Shown: positions 1-7,998 of the stretch, piece after piece | Position numbering within the stretch: the first letter of the stretch is position 1 | Layout: each line of letters opens with the position of its first letter | DNA from: Bacteroidota bacterium | Lineage (GTDB): Bacteria > Bacteroidota > Bacteroidia > Bacteroidales > UBA932 | DNA length: 60,026 nt | Reading direction: 5' to 3' | Assembly: GCA_029567375.1 (NCBI GenBank) | Contig: JAKQLB010000318.1 | Coordinates: forward strand, 1 to 60,026 | Notes under the pieces: model-generated | Told to the model about the DNA's origin: nothing | The model's input: the letters and a program-made list of their open reading frames with translations, nothing else | The model's database searches: none | Program-made: the position numbers and the translations under genes

Positions 1-2
1 TG

Positions 3-41
3 GGCATACCCGTAGCCAAACAAAGAGTGGAATTATTATAA
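3..41 (+). CDS. Possible 3' end of a gene entering from the left edge
   Basis: One frame is open from the window edge and ends in TAA at 39-41, giving a 12-residue tail ending in VELL. The OsmC-like gene starts 14 bases later, so an upstream co-oriented gene is plausible. Only a dozen codons are visible and another frame is also open, so this is a weak call. Confidence 0.22.
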   Translation, partial: GIPVAKQRVELL

Positions 42-55
42 TTATTCAGGAAATC

Positions 56-463
56 ATGACATTAATCAAGACTATCTATCTGGGTAACCTGCGTACAGAG
101 GCGGAGCATCTTGACTCCGGCAGCAAACTCATCACCAGCGCCCCAAAAGACAACAACGGAGACGGACTTCTATTCTCCCCCACCGACCTTTTCGCCACCT
201 CTCTCGGCAGCTGTATGCTGACCATAATCGGAATGACCGCCCGTACCTACGGATTCTCGATTGACGGTACCACCATCACCACTGAAAAGATAATGGGCAC
301 AAATCCACGCCGTGTTGTGGAACTACGTCTTGACATAAAATTCCCTGAAGGCATGGAATACTCTCAAAAGGAGAAGACCCTCATCATAAATTCTGCGAAA
401 ACCTGCCCGGTGGCGAACAGTATTGATCCGGCTATTAAAAAAGTGGTAAATTTTATTTGGTAA
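56..463 (+). CDS. OsmC/Ohr family protein
   Basis: This 135-residue protein matches the size and fold pattern of the OsmC family, thiol-dependent peroxidases that reduce organic hydroperoxides in the cytoplasm. The two family cysteines are present: Cys53 in the SLGSCML stretch and Cys117 in the KTCPVAN stretch. The N-terminal part has the usual small beta strands followed by a PTDL helix start. It is closest in feel to the YhfA-like branch, whose substrate is not settled, so peroxidase activity is inferred from the family. The 3' end overlaps the convergent cysS gene by 11 bases. Confidence 0.85.
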   Translation: MTLIKTIYLGNLRTEAEHLDSGSKLITSAPKDNNGDGLLFSPTDLFATSLGSCMLTIIGMTARTYGFSIDGTTITTEKIMGTNPRRVVELRLDIKFPEGMEYSQKEKTLIINSAKTCPVANSIDPAIKKVVNFIW

Positions 464-1937
464 GCTCCCACTCGGTACCTTCTTTGGTATCCTTGATTTG
501 AATCCCGATCGCTTTGAGTTCATCCCGGATCCGGTCGCTTTCATCCCAGTTCTTTGCAGTTTTTGCTGCATTGCGGTGCTCAATTATCATATCCATAAGA
601 CCACCTATGACCGACTCTGCAACTGAGTCCTGACGGTCATCAGTCAAACCCAGCACATCCGATACAATCTCCGTAAAAAGTTTGGTAAGTATATCGTAAT
701 CGGCATCATTGAGCACCTCTCCTCTATCTTTGGCACCATTTACAATCTTCACTGCCTCAAAAAGAGAAGAGAGAGCCACAGGTGTATTCATATCGTCAAG
801 TAGCGCCTCGTAGATCTCCTCTTCAATGGAAGTAACTTGATTCAATCGGGGAGCGTCGGCCGAATGCTTGAGTGAAACGACATCCTTAGCCACCTGCATA
901 AGGCGTTTAAGTCCCTTTTCGGCAGCCTGTAAAGCCTCGTTACTGAAATCCAAAGTGCTCCTGTAATGTGCCTGAAGTATGAAAAACCTGATAGTCATAG
1001 GCGAGTAGGGCTGGTCCAGGGCTTCGTGTTTACCCGCAAACAACTCTTCCAGTGTGATAAAATTGCCTTTGGACTTACCCATCTTCTGACCATTGATGGT
1101 AATCAAATTGTTATGCACCCAGTAATTGACACCGCCTTTACCTCGCGAGGCAACATTCTGGGCCAGTTCACATTCGTGATGCGGAAATATCAGGTCCATA
1201 CCGCCGCCGTGAATATCAAACTCCTCTCCGAGATACTTTTCGCTCATTGCCGAGCACTCGAGATGCCAACCGGGAAAGCCTACACTCCATGGAGAAGGCC
1301 AGCGCATGATATGCTCGGGCGGGGCCTTTTTCCAGAGGGCAAAATCGTTAGGGGAACGTTTGTCATCCTGACCGTCCAGTTCGCGGGAACCGGCCATCAT
1401 ATCATCGATGATACGGCCTGAAAGTACTCCATACGTGTGTACACGATCATATTTTTCAACATCAAAATATACCGAACCATTGCTGATATAGGCATATCCG
1501 GCATCGAGGATTGTTTTGACAAGCTCGATCTGTTCGATGATGTGGCCTGAAGCCCTGGGCTCAATTGAAGGACGCAGCACATTGAGTTGCTTCATCGCCT
1601 CATGGTATCTCAATGTATAGGTTTGTACCACCTCCATAGGCTCCAAAGCCTCAAGTCGGGCTTTTTTTGCAATCTTGTCCTCACCTGTGTCGGCATCATT
1701 TTCCAGGTGGCCAACATCGGTTATATTGCTCACATATCTCACTTTGTAGCCCAGGTGTCTGAATAGCCGGAAAAGCAAATCGAAAGTAATGGCGGGTCTA
1801 GCATGGCCGAGATGTGGGTCACCATATACGGTGGGGCCGCAGACATACATTCCGACATAACCGGGATTTACAGGTTTAAAGATGCGTTTTTCCCTTTTGA
1901 GGGTATCGTAGAGAAATAAATCACGAGCCATAATCAT
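453..1937 (-). CDS. cysS: Cysteinyl-tRNA synthetase
   Basis: Class I aminoacyl-tRNA synthetase that charges tRNA-Cys in the cytoplasm. The signature HLGH (HIGH motif) is at residues 42-45 and KMGKS (KMSKS motif) is near residue 286. Cys33 and the later WHLECS and HHECE segments supply the zinc ligands that select cysteine. At 494 residues it is full length. Two ATG codons are available (1937 and 1931), giving MIMARD or MARD; either fits. It is transcribed alone, downstream of ssb, from its own promoter region containing a direct repeat. Its 3' end overlaps the convergent OsmC-like gene. Confidence 0.97.
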   Translation of the reverse strand: MIMARDLFLYDTLKREKRIFKPVNPGYVGMYVCGPTVYGDPHLGHARPAITFDLLFRLFRHLGYKVRYVSNITDVGHLENDADTGEDKIAKKARLEALEPMEVVQTYTLRYHEAMKQLNVLRPSIEPRASGHIIEQIELVKTILDAGYAYISNGSVYFDVEKYDRVHTYGVLSGRIIDDMMAGSRELDGQDDKRSPNDFALWKKAPPEHIMRWPSPWSVGFPGWHLECSAMSEKYLGEEFDIHGGGMDLIFPHHECELAQNVASRGKGGVNYWVHNNLITINGQKMGKSKGNFITLEELFAGKHEALDQPYSPMTIRFFILQAHYRSTLDFSNEALQAAEKGLKRLMQVAKDVVSLKHSADAPRLNQVTSIEEEIYEALLDDMNTPVALSSLFEAVKIVNGAKDRGEVLNDADYDILTKLFTEIVSDVLGLTDDRQDSVAESVIGGLMDMIIEHRNAAKTAKNWDESDRIRDELKAIGIQIKDTKEGTEWELTK

Positions 1938-1946
1938 CTGTTTTTT

Positions 1947-1987
1947 GCACTAAACTACAATGTTGGTTGCAGTAAACTACAAATTTA
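1947..1987 (-). promoter_or_regulatory. cysS promoter with a 22-bp-spaced direct repeat
   Basis: On the minus strand, TAAATTTG (1987 to 1980) fits the Bacteroidota -7 box TAnnTTTG, about 43 bases before the cysS start. Two copies of a 14-mer, gcaNtaaactacaa, lie at 1947-1960 and 1969-1982 and differ at one base. The 22-bp period is about two helical turns, as expected for a dimeric DNA-binding protein. The distal copy overlaps the -7 box. The operator role is inferred. Confidence 0.45.
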
Positions 1988-1988
1988 A

Positions 1989-2028
1989 CAACTTTCGGCA
2001 ATATTCGGCTCGCTATTGCCGAAAGTTG
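1989..2028 (-). terminator. Hairpin downstream of ssb
   Basis: A perfect 14-bp inverted repeat (CAACTTTCGGCAAT and its complement) with a 12-base loop lies 20 bases after the ssb stop. On the minus strand it is followed by a T-rich but interrupted run, so it most likely ends the ssb transcript before the cysS promoter. Confidence 0.6.
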
Positions 2029-2048
2029 AGCCAAAATGTAAGACCGCA

Positions 2049-2387
2049 CTAATCCGCCGGAGGCACTACGGTCACTTTGCTGGCCAAAATCTCCATAAAC
2101 TGCCGTTCGTCACCACTGCTGGATGTGTACCTGACATTGCGAATGCGCCCTATGACCGAGACCAGAAGGCCTTTGCGTATGAGCGAAAAATCAGCAATAT
2201 TACGTCCGCTCCAGGCTGTAATGTTGTGCCAGGTGGTCTCCTCCTTAATTTCGCCTTTTTTGTCCTTGAATGTCTCATTGGTCGCAAGAGAGAATCTGGC
2301 AACCTGTGAGTCACCCACGTCATTGATTTTCGGGTCGTAGCCTACATGTCCTTTCAACTCTACCCGATTGATAAATGTACTTTTCAT
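2049..2387 (-). CDS. ssb: Single-stranded DNA-binding protein, short form
   Basis: The 112 residues form one OB-fold like the N-terminal domain of bacterial SSB: an N-terminal NRVELKGHVG strand, an ARFSLATNE strand and a WHNITAW strand. It binds single-stranded DNA, probably as a tetramer. The protein ends directly after the OB-fold (VVPPAD) and lacks both the Gly/Pro/Gln-rich linker and the acidic C-terminal tip that recruits repair and replication partners in housekeeping SSB. It is therefore probably a paralogue with a specialised role rather than the main SSB. It stands alone, ahead of a hairpin terminator. Confidence 0.88.
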   Translation of the reverse strand: MKSTFINRVELKGHVGYDPKINDVGDSQVARFSLATNETFKDKKGEIKEETTWHNITAWSGRNIADFSLIRKGLLVSVIGRIRNVRYTSSSGDERQFMEILASKVTVVPPAD

Positions 2388-2525
2388 AATAATTGGTTTT
2401 TATTTCAAAGACAAAGAAAAAGAGATCAGGAGCCACTATCAATACTCTAAACATTTATATCCGTTTCGATATGTTTTAATACGTTAAAATTGCTTTTTCA
2501 ACAGCCACTTGTAAATATTTTCGAG

Positions 2526-2533
2526 TATTTTTG
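2526..2533 (+). promoter_or_regulatory. -7 box for the zinc-ribbon gene
   Basis: TATTTTTG matches TAnnTTTG and lies 43 bases before the ATG at 2577. The -33 element is not convincing; the nearest TTG is only 14 bases upstream. Confidence 0.4.
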
Positions 2534-2576
2534 TCATTAAAAATAAACTATATATCAATTTAAACAGAAGATCTTT

Positions 2577-2930
2577 ATGGGTACAAAAGGAAACTGTAAG
2601 AGATGTGGCGAAATATTCACGGGTAGGAGCGACAAGGTCTTCTGCTGCGACGGTTGCAGGAACGATTATCACAATTATCTCCGCAGGGAGCGCAACAAAG
2701 GGATGAATCGGGTAAACCGCATACTTTCGCGCAACCGCGAAATCATACGTTCTCTGCTTGCCGAAGGCATTGAGAGTATCGGCACCAGAGAGTTGAGCAT
2801 GCTCGCTTTCGATTTCACTCATTTTACTTCGATGGATAAACGAATTCTCGGACGCACGTGCTACCACATCTACGAATATTGTTATTATTATTCCGCCAAC
2901 GGCGAAGTGCATTTCTCATCCAAGGAATGA
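2577..2930 (+). CDS. Zinc-ribbon protein of unknown function
   Basis: A 117-residue protein with an N-terminal zinc-ribbon pattern: Cys7 and Cys10 (CKRC), then the pair Cys23-Cys24 followed by Cys27 (CCDGC). A basic helix (NDYHNYLRRERNKGMNRVNRI) follows, consistent with nucleic-acid contact. The C-terminal half is mixed alpha/beta with several Tyr residues and no motif I recognise. Similar short proteins occur in other Bacteroidota as hypothetical proteins. It is monocistronic between ssb and dcp. Nucleic-acid binding is inferred only from the ribbon and basic helix. Confidence 0.8.
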   Translation: MGTKGNCKRCGEIFTGRSDKVFCCDGCRNDYHNYLRRERNKGMNRVNRILSRNREIIRSLLAEGIESIGTRELSMLAFDFTHFTSMDKRILGRTCYHIYEYCYYYSANGEVHFSSKE

Positions 2931-2951
2931 GTTTTTTTGACTTAAATTCGC

Positions 2952-2959
2952 TAACTTTG
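2952..2959 (+). promoter_or_regulatory. -7 box for dcp
   Basis: TAACTTTG fits TAnnTTTG 30 bases before the dcp start. A TTTG lies 12 bases upstream at 2936-2939, closer than the usual 19-21, so only the -7 element is persuasive. Confidence 0.4.
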
Positions 2960-2988
2960 AAATTCTGAAACAAATTATTACGCAAAAT

Positions 2989-5082
2989 ATGAAACTAACC
3001 AAAACACTGACTGCGGCATCACTTGCCGCTCTGATGCTTATTTCCTGCACAATGAAAGAAAATCCTTTGCTACAAACATCCAGACACCCCTATCAGGCTC
3101 CGGCCTTCGACAAAATCAAAATAGAGCACTACAAACATGCATTCATTGCAGCCATCGAAGAGGCCAAAGCCGAGATTCAGCTCATTGCAGACAATACCGA
3201 AGAACCTACTTTTGCCAATACCATAGAGCCGCTCAACACTTCCGGACGCACACTCAATACCGTTGCGGGCATATTCTTCAACCTTAATCAAGCCTGCACC
3301 AATGCGGAGATGCAGAAAATTGCCGAAGAGGTCGCCCCTATGATGACCGAATACAGCATGTCCATCATCCTCAACCCCGTGCTTTTCCAAAAGGTAAAGG
3401 CAGTCTATGAGATGAAAGATAGCCTTCAACTCAACCAGGAGCAGGCAAAACTGCTGGAAGAGAGCTACAAATCCTTCACCCGTAACGGAGCCAACCTTCC
3501 GGACGACAAAAAGGCAGAATACGCACGACTGCAGGAGGAACTTTCAGTTACCACCCTCACATTCGGACGCAATGTACTCAATGCCACTAATGCATATATA
3601 CTTAATATCACTGACGAGGCCGACCTTGCCGGCCTTCCCGACTATGTCAGGGAAATGGCTGCAGCAGATGCGCAGGCCAAAGGCAAAGAGGGATGGGTCT
3701 TTACCCTCGATCAGCCGAGCTACAGTCCCTTCCTGAAGTACAGCACCCGCCGCGAGCTGCGTGAACAAATCTGGAAAGCATACAACAGCAAATGCATAGG
3801 CGGAGAGTTTGACAATACTGCAAATATCCGGAAGATAGTGGATCTCCGCATCCGCATAGCTCAGCTGCTGGGGTATGAGACCTATGCCGATTATGCACTT
3901 GAGGATAGAATGGCTAAAAACCCCGCCACAGTTAATAATTTCCTTGCCGATCTGATGCAGAAATCCCTTCCTTTTGCAAGACGTGACGTAGCCGAAATCC
4001 AGGCCTATGCCAAAGCCAACGGCTTCGAAGAACAACTAATGCCCTGGGATTTCTCATACTGGTCGGAAAAATTCCAGGAAGAGAGATATTCGCTGAATGA
4101 AGAGCTGCTCAAGCCCTATTTCGAGCTCTCAAGTGTCCAGGCAGCCATTTTTGACCTGGCCGAACGTCTCTACGGACTGAAATTCGAGGAGAATCCTAAA
4201 TTGCCCGTATATTATCCCGACGTAAAGGTATTCGAAGTAAAGGATGAGAACGACAGATTTATGTCTCTGCTCTACATTGACTATTTCCCACGCGAGAGCA
4301 AGAGAGGCGGCGCATGGATGACCTCCTTCAGGGAGCAGGGCTTCTACAACGGCGTCGAAGAGAGACCTCATGTGTCATTGGTAACTAATTTCACCAAACC
4401 TACTTCCGATACTCCATCTCTGATTACCTTCTATGAGTTCACCACTATCCTCCACGAATTCGGGCACGCACTCCACGGCATACTGGCAGAGGGTACTTAT
4501 AGTACTTTAACAGGCACCAACGTCGCCCGCGACTTTGTGGAACTTCCCTCTCAGATTATGGAAAACTGGGCATACGAGCCGGAGTATCTGAACTCTTTTG
4601 CGAAGCATTACCAGACAGGCGAGGTAATTCCTCAGGATCTGATCGATAAAATTATTGCAGCAAAGAATTTCCTCGCAGGATATATGAACGTACGTCAGCT
4701 CAACTACGGGCTTACCGATATGTCCTGGCATAATGTCACATCTGTGCCTGAGGCCTCTGTAGTGGAGTATGAGCAGGGAGTTCTTGCGAATTCGGCCGTA
4801 CTGCCTGCAATCGAAGGTATCGTCTTTTCGCCCTCTTTCAGCCATATTTTCTCAGGAGGATATGCCGCCGGCTACTACTCCTATAAATGGGCTGAGGTGC
4901 TCGAAGCTGATGCTTTCTCGCTCTTCAAGGAGAGAGGCATTTTCAACAGAGAGGTGGCTGCGGAATTCCGCGACAAGATTCTCTCCAGGGGAGGCATCGA
5001 AGATGCTGATGTATTATTCCGTAATTTCCGCGGAAGGGATCCCAAGCCGGAGGCCCTTCTCGAGAAGCTCGGTATGAAATAG
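2989..5082 (+). CDS. dcp: M3 family peptidyl-dipeptidase (Dcp-like), lipoprotein
   Basis: A 697-residue zinc metallopeptidase of family M3. The HEFGH zinc motif is at residues 489-493, followed about 25 residues later by FVELPSQ, which supplies the third ligand Glu. The family removes dipeptides from peptide C termini. The N terminus is a lipoprotein signal with Cys20 in LMLISC, so the enzyme should be anchored in the envelope and act in the periplasm, unlike the cytoplasmic E. coli Dcp. A nitroreductase gene with a similar lipobox follows after 30 bases, so the two may be cotranscribed. Confidence 0.93.
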   Translation: MKLTKTLTAASLAALMLISCTMKENPLLQTSRHPYQAPAFDKIKIEHYKHAFIAAIEEAKAEIQLIADNTEEPTFANTIEPLNTSGRTLNTVAGIFFNLNQACTNAEMQKIAEEVAPMMTEYSMSIILNPVLFQKVKAVYEMKDSLQLNQEQAKLLEESYKSFTRNGANLPDDKKAEYARLQEELSVTTLTFGRNVLNATNAYILNITDEADLAGLPDYVREMAAADAQAKGKEGWVFTLDQPSYSPFLKYSTRRELREQIWKAYNSKCIGGEFDNTANIRKIVDLRIRIAQLLGYETYADYALEDRMAKNPATVNNFLADLMQKSLPFARRDVAEIQAYAKANGFEEQLMPWDFSYWSEKFQEERYSLNEELLKPYFELSSVQAAIFDLAERLYGLKFEENPKLPVYYPDVKVFEVKDENDRFMSLLYIDYFPRESKRGGAWMTSFREQGFYNGVEERPHVSLVTNFTKPTSDTPSLITFYEFTTILHEFGHALHGILAEGTYSTLTGTNVARDFVELPSQIMENWAYEPEYLNSFAKHYQTGEVIPQDLIDKIIAAKNFLAGYMNVRQLNYGLTDMSWHNVTSVPEASVVEYEQGVLANSAVLPAIEGIVFSPSFSHIFSGGYAAGYYSYKWAEVLEADAFSLFKERGIFNREVAAEFRDKILSRGGIEDADVLFRNFRGRDPKPEALLEKLGMK

Positions 5083-5112
5083 CAAAAACCAACCCTTTAA
5101 TCTATACTAGTT

Positions 5113-5754
5113 ATGAAGAAAATTTTTTTGTATATTATGGCTGCAACGTTACTTCTAGGTAACGGTTGCGGTAATCAAGAGAAGCAAACTCAGAATGATA
5201 TGAATAATGAAGTAATTGAAACTATTATGGCACGTCGCAGCATCAGGGCATACCAGCCTCAGGCTGTTGAACGCGAAATTATGGACCAGATCGTAAAATG
5301 CGGCATCAACGCTCCAAATGGGATGAATGCACAACCCTGGGAGGTCCGCATTGTTGACAACCCGGAGTTTATTGATGGTGTCACCAAGATCTATGTAGAA
5401 AAGATGAAACAGGATCCGCGCAGAGCAAAAATGGTGGAAGACCCCTCTTTCAAAAACATGTTCAGAAATGCTCCTACGGTGGTCTTTATAGCTCTCGGTG
5501 ACAGCAGGTTCGCTTATATCGACTGCGGTCTGATGGCCCAGAACATGATGCTTGCAGCCAAATCACTTGGAATCGGCTCCATTGCACTCGGAAGTCCGGT
5601 TGACTTTTTTAAGAGTGAAGAGGCCGCAGAGTATTATAAAAGGCTGGAGTTTCCCGATAATTACACACTTGCGCTCGTCTTGGGATTCGGTTATCCGGAT
5701 GAAAGTCCCGATGCCAAGCCCAGGGATGAGAGTAAGATCCGCTGGATTGAGTAA
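5113..5754 (+). CDS. Nitroreductase family protein, putative lipoprotein
   Basis: A 213-residue FMN-dependent nitroreductase-fold protein. After residue 35 it shows the family start MARRSIRAYQ (FMN phosphate-binding Arg and Ser) and NAPNGMNAQPWE. The C-terminal LVLGFGYPDE is the family's final strand. Unusually, the first 19 residues form a lipoprotein signal (LLLGNGC), implying export. Flavin loading of an exported protein would need Tat or periplasmic loading, so the signal may alternatively be an N-terminal membrane anchor. umuD starts 2 bases after its stop, so it is in one operon with umuDC. Confidence 0.85.
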   Translation: MKKIFLYIMAATLLLGNGCGNQEKQTQNDMNNEVIETIMARRSIRAYQPQAVEREIMDQIVKCGINAPNGMNAQPWEVRIVDNPEFIDGVTKIYVEKMKQDPRRAKMVEDPSFKNMFRNAPTVVFIALGDSRFAYIDCGLMAQNMMLAAKSLGIGSIALGSPVDFFKSEEAAEYYKRLEFPDNYTLALVLGFGYPDESPDAKPRDESKIRWIE

Positions 5755-5756
5755 GG

Positions 5757-6176
5757 ATGATACCTTATGAAATAGAAGAGACTCTTCCTACTGAAAATTG
5801 GATAGTGGGTGATGTAAAGGCGGGGTTTCCCTCGCCTGCGGAGGATATTCACGAAAAACTGGATCTGATCAAGCTGCTGGTGCGCAATCCTGCCTCAACT
5901 TTCTTTTTCCGGATAGATGGTGTTTCAATGGTGGACGCCGCAATGGATGAAGGCGACATCATCATAGTTGACAAGAGCATAGAGCCTTTCAACGGCTGTA
6001 TGGCAGTCTGCTATATCGACGGCGGCTATACGGTTAAAAGAGTGGAAATCCACGGTAAAGAACTGCACCTGCTGCCTGCCAACGAGAACAACATCTCCTA
6101 TAAGCCTATTATCGTTACTCCCGACAACCAGTTCATGGTCTGGGGGCTGGTAACCTATGTTATCAAAAAGGTCTGA
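5757..6176 (+). CDS. umuD: UmuD-like LexA/S24 family autoprotease
   Basis: A 139-residue S24 peptidase that, in E. coli, cleaves itself with the help of RecA filaments and then activates UmuC for translesion synthesis. The family residues are visible: the cleavage site Ala22-Gly23 in KAGFPSP, the nucleophile Ser57 in IDGVSMVDA, and the catalytic Lys94 in YTVKRVE. It starts 2 bases after the nitroreductase gene and is followed by umuC after 8 bases, so the three form an operon. I could not find a convincing LexA box upstream; SOS control is expected from the family only. Confidence 0.95.
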   Translation: MIPYEIEETLPTENWIVGDVKAGFPSPAEDIHEKLDLIKLLVRNPASTFFFRIDGVSMVDAAMDEGDIIIVDKSIEPFNGCMAVCYIDGGYTVKRVEIHGKELHLLPANENNISYKPIIVTPDNQFMVWGLVTYVIKKV

Positions 6177-6184
6177 CCGCTATT

Positions 6185-7447
6185 ATGTATGCGCTGGCCG
6201 ACTGCAACAACTTTTTTGTCTCGTGCGAACGGGTCTTCAGGCCCGATCTCAACGGGAAGCCGGTCATTGTGCTCTCCAACAACGACGGTTGCGCCGTAGC
6301 GCGCAGCAATGAAGCCAAGGCTCTCGGCATAAAAATGGGAGTTCCTTTCTTCAAAATACGTCATCTGATTGAGAAACACGGGATTATAGTTTTCTCAGGA
6401 AATATGGCACTCTACGGCGATATGTCGCGTAGAGTGCGTCTGACCCTGCAGGAATTTGCCCCCTCATTGGAGGTCTATTCTATAGATGAGGTATTTCTCG
6501 ACCTGCACGGGATGCAGATTGAAGATTTCAGCAGTTATGCAAGGGAGATATCACGCATCTGCCTGCGCGATACCGGTATTCCGGTTTCAATCGGCATCTC
6601 CCCCACCAAGACTCTGGCAAAAATAGCCTCCAAACTCTGCAAACAATATCCGAAGTTGCGAGGAGGGTGCTATATGCATCGTCCGGAGGATATTGAGAAG
6701 GTGCTACGGAAGTTTCCGGTAGAGGATGTATGGGGCATCGGACGCAAAACCACTCCCAAACTCTATCAGAGAGGCATTCGAACCGCTTTCGATTTTGTCA
6801 AAATGGATGAGGAGAGAGTACGTGCGCTTATGGGCATTACCGGAGTACGTACGCATAGGGAATTGCGAGGCATCCCCAGTATCAAGTTTGAGGATAGCGT
6901 CGTTACTAAACAATCGATATGTGTTTCCAGCAGTTTTTCGAAAGAAATCACCGATTGCAGGGATTTATGCAGCCAAGTGGCCAATTTCGCCGCCAAAGCG
7001 GCGGAAAAGCTTCGCGGACAAGAGTCTGTTGCCTTTGAAATGGTGGTCTTTGCGATGACCAATCGCTTCCGCGAAAATGCCCCTCAAGCCTATAAAAGCC
7101 TACTCGTACCCTTTGTCGAACCTACCTGCGAGCAACGCACCATAGTCGGAGCAGCCGTTGCCGTCACAAGAGAACTCTATAATGCCCGTATGTCTTACAA
7201 AAAAGCCGGTGTGGTCATTACTCGTCTGGAGCAACGCAACCAAATCACAGGCTCACTCTTCGAAGATAGCGAAGCAGCTGAACGAGAATCTCGTATTTCT
7301 TACCTTATCGACTCAATAAATCAACAGTACGGCCACGGCTCAATCCGTATCGGTGCTCAAGGAGATGGAAGCATACATAAGTTAAGTGAACACCGTTCCC
7401 CGCACTATACAACCCTCTGGAGTGACATTCCCACAGCGAGTATCTGA
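6185..7447 (+). CDS. umuC: DNA polymerase V catalytic subunit
   Basis: A 420-residue Y-family polymerase that copies damaged DNA. Catalytic acidic residues are present: Asp6 in MYALADCNNFF and Asp101-Glu102 in SIDEVFLD. The NNDGCAVARSNEAK finger motif, the helix-hairpin-helix region around VEDVWGIGRKT and the C-terminal little-finger domain follow in order. It lies 8 bases after umuD, giving a complete UmuDC cassette. The usual length for the family is 420-425 residues. No terminator hairpin with a T-run is evident in the 170 bases after it. Confidence 0.96.
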   Translation: MYALADCNNFFVSCERVFRPDLNGKPVIVLSNNDGCAVARSNEAKALGIKMGVPFFKIRHLIEKHGIIVFSGNMALYGDMSRRVRLTLQEFAPSLEVYSIDEVFLDLHGMQIEDFSSYAREISRICLRDTGIPVSIGISPTKTLAKIASKLCKQYPKLRGGCYMHRPEDIEKVLRKFPVEDVWGIGRKTTPKLYQRGIRTAFDFVKMDEERVRALMGITGVRTHRELRGIPSIKFEDSVVTKQSICVSSSFSKEITDCRDLCSQVANFAAKAAEKLRGQESVAFEMVVFAMTNRFRENAPQAYKSLLVPFVEPTCEQRTIVGAAVAVTRELYNARMSYKKAGVVITRLEQRNQITGSLFEDSEAAERESRISYLIDSINQQYGHGSIRIGAQGDGSIHKLSEHRSPHYTTLWSDIPTASI

Positions 7448-7617
7448 GAATCCCGCGATCAACAGCAATATTCTCATTGCGAATTTGTGAGTCATTCTAC
7501 AATTTGTAACGACATCCATAGTGCGAGAATGTTAGTCTACCTCACCTACCGGCCCAAACATTCAGATAATTGTCTTATTTTCGCGGTTGCAACTTAAAAC
7601 TATAAAGGATAAAGATA

Positions 7618-7995
7618 ATGAGCTCAAAACTTAAAGTTGGAATGAAGTATGTTCTGGAGCATACCGTAAGGGAAGATGAGACTGCTTTCAATTATGATTC
7701 GGGAGCAATGCACGTCTATTCTACTCCGGCAATGATCGCGCGAATGGAGTGTGCTGCACATACGATGTTGATGGAAGCGGGTCTGGATAGTGTGGGTACC
7801 ATTGTAAATATTGAACACAAAAAAGCCTGTAAACCCGGTACAGTCGTTGTCGCTGAGGCTCTTTTGACGGAGATTGACGGTAAACGCATTACTTTTGATG
7901 TAAAAGTAACCGACCGGGAGGGCAATATCCTCGGTGAGGGCACTCACGGTCGGTACATTATAGATCCGGAACGTTTTATGCAGAAAATCGGGTAA
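7618..7995 (+). CDS. Hot-dog fold thioesterase
   Basis: A 125-residue single hot-dog domain resembling the FlK-type thioesterases that hydrolyse acyl-CoA esters. The expected catalytic elements are visible: Ser/Thr in YSTPAMIARMECAA with the Glu in that helix, and His near the end in GEGTHGRYII. Family members in anaerobes are broadly annotated as acyl-CoA thioesterases; the substrate here cannot be told. It is a single gene ending 3 bases before the convergent TolC gene, with no terminator between them. Confidence 0.82.
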   Translation: MSSKLKVGMKYVLEHTVREDETAFNYDSGAMHVYSTPAMIARMECAAHTMLMEAGLDSVGTIVNIEHKKACKPGTVVVAEALLTEIDGKRITFDVKVTDREGNILGEGTHGRYIIDPERFMQKIG

Positions 7996-7998
7996 AAA

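Noticed and set aside
1938-2048. A T-box or other riboswitch upstream of cysS
   Set aside because: No T-box core or specifier structure; the space is taken by a direct repeat, a promoter and the ssb hairpin.
2484-2912. A minus-strand gene opposite the zinc-ribbon gene
   Set aside because: The open frame is antisense to a gene with conserved Cys motifs and has no recognisable domain or promoter.
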